6,416 nt of DNA from Fibrobacter sp. (lineage in GTDB: Bacteria > Fibrobacterota > Fibrobacteria > Fibrobacterales > Fibrobacteraceae). The translations under genes were made by a program, and so were the position numbers. Below the pieces are notes generated by a model. It ran no database searches and had not been told where the DNA came from. It saw nothing but the letters and a program-made list of their open reading frames with translations. Where the stretch lies: assembly GCA_012841225.1 (NCBI GenBank), contig DUVD01000292.1, positions 1 through 6,416 on the forward strand. The letters are read 5' to 3'. Within the stretch, counting starts at the first letter, position 1. Each line of letters starts with the position of its first letter. Shown one piece after another: positions 4,844 to 6,416 of the stretch.

Positions 4844-6400
4844 ATGGCAATAAAGCAAGAATTACTGGACAAATTGAACGCGCGTCGTCAAGAAGCGCTT
4901 ACCAGCAATTGTGGAGAAGATAAAATTGCTGCTCGTCATGCTAAAGGATTAATGACTGCTCGTGAACGAATTGAAAACCTCGTTGATAAAGGCTCGTTCC
5001 AAGAAGTAGGGATGCACGTCAATCACGACGTGCGCGGTTTTGGTTTTGAAGGCAAGAGTCTTCCTGGAGACGGTGTTGTGACCGGAATTGGGCATGTTGA
5101 TGGACGTCCAGTAACAGTGCTCAGTCAAGATTTTATGATCAGTGGTGGTTCTCTTGGTTCTAAGCACGCCAAAAAAATGGCAGAGGCTATGGCTCAAGCT
5201 CGCACATTAGGTACTCCTGTCATTAGCATTAATGACTCCGGTGGAGCACGTATTCAAGAAGGCGTAAAAAGTCTCGCTGGCTATGGCCAGGTATTTCGCA
5301 ATAATGTTCTCTCTTCGGGCGTGGTTCCTCAGATCGCTTTGATCGCTGGTCCTTGTGCTGGTGGCGCTGCTTATAGCCCTGCCTTAATGGACTTTTGCAT
5401 TCAACTTCGCGAAAACTCCAACATGTTTATTTGCGGTCCAGAAGTGATTAAAGCGGCAACAGGCGAAAACGCAAAGCCAGAACAATTTGCCACGGCAGCG
5501 GCTCATGCTTCTGTTTCGGGCAATATTCACTTTGTCGCCGAAAACGATACGCATGCCATCGAAATCATTCAAAAATTACTCGATTTTCTACCTAGCAATA
5601 ATCAAGAACAACCCCCTCATCGGCTGTCAGCAGAAATGCGTCTTGAGCCAGATGAAGGCATGAACGATATTGTTCCAGAAGATGGCAAAACGCCACTTGA
5701 TGTTTATAAAGTAATCGAGCGCCTTGTCGATGCTGGTGAATGGCTCGAAGTGCAAAAAGACTTTGCCAAAAATATGGTTGTCGGTTTTGCTCGCATTGAA
5801 GGTCTTGTAGTGGGCATCGTAGCTAACCAACCAGCAGTCAAGGCTGGATGTTTAGATATCGACGCTTCCGATAAATGCGCTAGCTTTATTTTATTCTGCG
5901 ATTCATTTAATATTCCAATTGTAACCTTGATGGATGTGCCCGGCTTTATGCCTGGGCTTGCACAGGAACGAGGTGGCATTATTCGCCATGGAGCTAAAGT
6001 ACTCTATGCTTATGCTACTTGTACTGTACCCTTAGTTACAGTGATTATGCGCAAGGCATACGGAGGCGCTTATATCGCTATGGGGTCTAAAGACCTTGGT
6101 GGCGACGTTGTCTTTGCTTGGCCTTCGGCAGAGATTGCTGTGATGGGGGCGGAAGGCGCTGCAAAGATTATCTATAAAAGAGAAATCGCTGCTGCACCAG
6201 ACCCGCAAGCCAAGTTTAAGGAACTTGTAGAAGACTACAGAGATAAGTTCTCTAATCCTTATTTGGCAGCGGATTCAGGCTTTGTCACGGATGTGATTTT
6301 GCCTTCAGAAACCCGTTATAAGGTGGCGTTAAGCTTGCGCTCCTTAATGACTAAACGAGTGATTACTTCACCTAAAAAGCATGGATTAAGTCCTTTATGA
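4844..6400 (+). CDS. Acyl-CoA carboxylase beta / methylmalonyl-CoA decarboxylase alpha-type carboxyltransferase
   Basis: This is the biotin-dependent carboxyltransferase subunit (MmdA/PccB family, 505-540 aa usual), which moves CO2 between carboxybiotin and an acyl-CoA such as propionyl-CoA/methylmalonyl-CoA. Numbering is from ATG 4838 (520 aa). Two crotonase-like halves are seen. The N-half has MTARERI (39-45), SGGSLGSKHAKKM (102-114), NDSGGARIQEGV (132-143) and the oxyanion segment GPCAGGAAYSPAL (171-183). The C-half has DVPGFMPGLAQERGGIIRHG (366-385), RKAYGGAYIAM (405-415) and AWPSAEIAVMGAEGAAKII (427-445). No biotin carrier or biotin carboxylase domain is present, so partner subunits are needed; the frame that starts at the stop codon may be one. 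Ile413 sits where Streptomyces PccB has the specificity Asp. The usual EELGGA loop reads EQFATA (215-220). AGGA (4831-4834) is 9 nt from ATG 4844 and only 3 nt from ATG 4838, so 4844 is preferred. MmdA versus PccB cannot be settled from this subunit alone. Confidence 0.92.
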   Translation: MAIKQELLDKLNARRQEALTSNCGEDKIAARHAKGLMTARERIENLVDKGSFQEVGMHVNHDVRGFGFEGKSLPGDGVVTGIGHVDGRPVTVLSQDFMISGGSLGSKHAKKMAEAMAQARTLGTPVISINDSGGARIQEGVKSLAGYGQVFRNNVLSSGVVPQIALIAGPCAGGAAYSPALMDFCIQLRENSNMFICGPEVIKAATGENAKPEQFATAAAHASVSGNIHFVAENDTHAIEIIQKLLDFLPSNNQEQPPHRLSAEMRLEPDEGMNDIVPEDGKTPLDVYKVIERLVDAGEWLEVQKDFAKNMVVGFARIEGLVVGIVANQPAVKAGCLDIDASDKCASFILFCDSFNIPIVTLMDVPGFMPGLAQERGGIIRHGAKVLYAYATCTVPLVTVIMRKAYGGAYIAMGSKDLGGDVVFAWPSAEIAVMGAEGAAKIIYKREIAAAPDPQAKFKELVEDYRDKFSNPYLAADSGFVTDVILPSETRYKVALSLRSLMTKRVITSPKKHGLSPL

Positions 6401-6416
6401 TAGAACAAACAAACAC
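6397..6416 (+). CDS. Start of a following gene overlapping the carboxyltransferase stop (truncated by window edge)
   Basis: ATG at 6397 overlaps the TGA stop at 6398-6400 as ATGA. The frame reads MIEQTN and stays open to the edge. ATGA overlaps usually mark translationally coupled genes of one operon. In carboxylase/decarboxylase operons the next gene is often a small membrane, biotin-carrier or biotin-carboxylase subunit, but six residues cannot identify it. No strong Shine-Dalgarno site is seen, only GGATTAAG about 10 nt upstream, which fits coupling. Confidence 0.4.

Noticed and set aside
4734..4853. Small CDS in the carboxyltransferase leader
   Set aside because: There is no Shine-Dalgarno site and no recognisable product, so it is not listed as a gene and is kept only as an observation.
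5704..5979. 91-codon minus-strand open frame
   Set aside because: It is antisense to the conserved C-terminal half of the carboxyltransferase, with no independent evidence.

Overview
The window (6416 bp, moderate GC) comes from a Gram-negative-type bacterium and carries chromosomal genes on both strands. An exported triple-FKBP protein and an exported propeller protein with a PorV/PorQ-like N-terminal signature imply a cell envelope with a periplasm and outer membrane. PorV-type signatures joined to ligand-sensor-like propeller repeats suggest an FCB-like lineage (Fibrobacterota, Bacteroidota or relatives). This placement is a weak inference, because no rRNA or marker gene is present.

Left part, minus strand (1-1494): a membrane-anchored hypothetical protein (922-1488) is followed, with an 8-nt overlap, by a TTG-started exported protein (929 down to the left edge). 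The latter is cut by the window edge. Its first ~60 residues carry a PorV/PorQ-like signature and the rest is a WVGT-type beta-propeller. A 60-bp divergent intergenic region with nested dyads separates this pair from a plus-strand gene.

Middle (1555-3116): a secreted protein of three tandem FKBP domains, with the best-preserved active site in the last domain, converges on a GtrA-family four-helix membrane protein. Their stop codons overlap by 4 nt. The GtrA gene starts with GTG and has no visible Shine-Dalgarno site.

Right part, plus strand (3155-6416): an Ach1/Cat1/AarC-type CoA-transferase, then a 198-bp gap with an extended -10 promoter and a long leader, then the carboxyltransferase (beta/MmdA-type) subunit of a biotin-dependent acyl-CoA carboxylase or decarboxylase. 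A further reading frame begins on an ATGA overlap and runs off the right edge. A succinyl/propionyl/acetyl-type CoA-transferase beside a propionyl-CoA carboxylase/methylmalonyl-CoA decarboxylase-type subunit suggests a succinate-propionate (methylmalonyl-CoA) locus. The same functional pairing occurs in the E. coli scp (sbm) operon, though the E. coli decarboxylase is from an unrelated family.

I found no CRISPR array, tRNA, rRNA, insertion sequence or phage gene. The most unusual items are the PorV-signature/propeller chimera, the graded decay of the three FKBP active sites, and the carboxyltransferase with an altered conserved loop.
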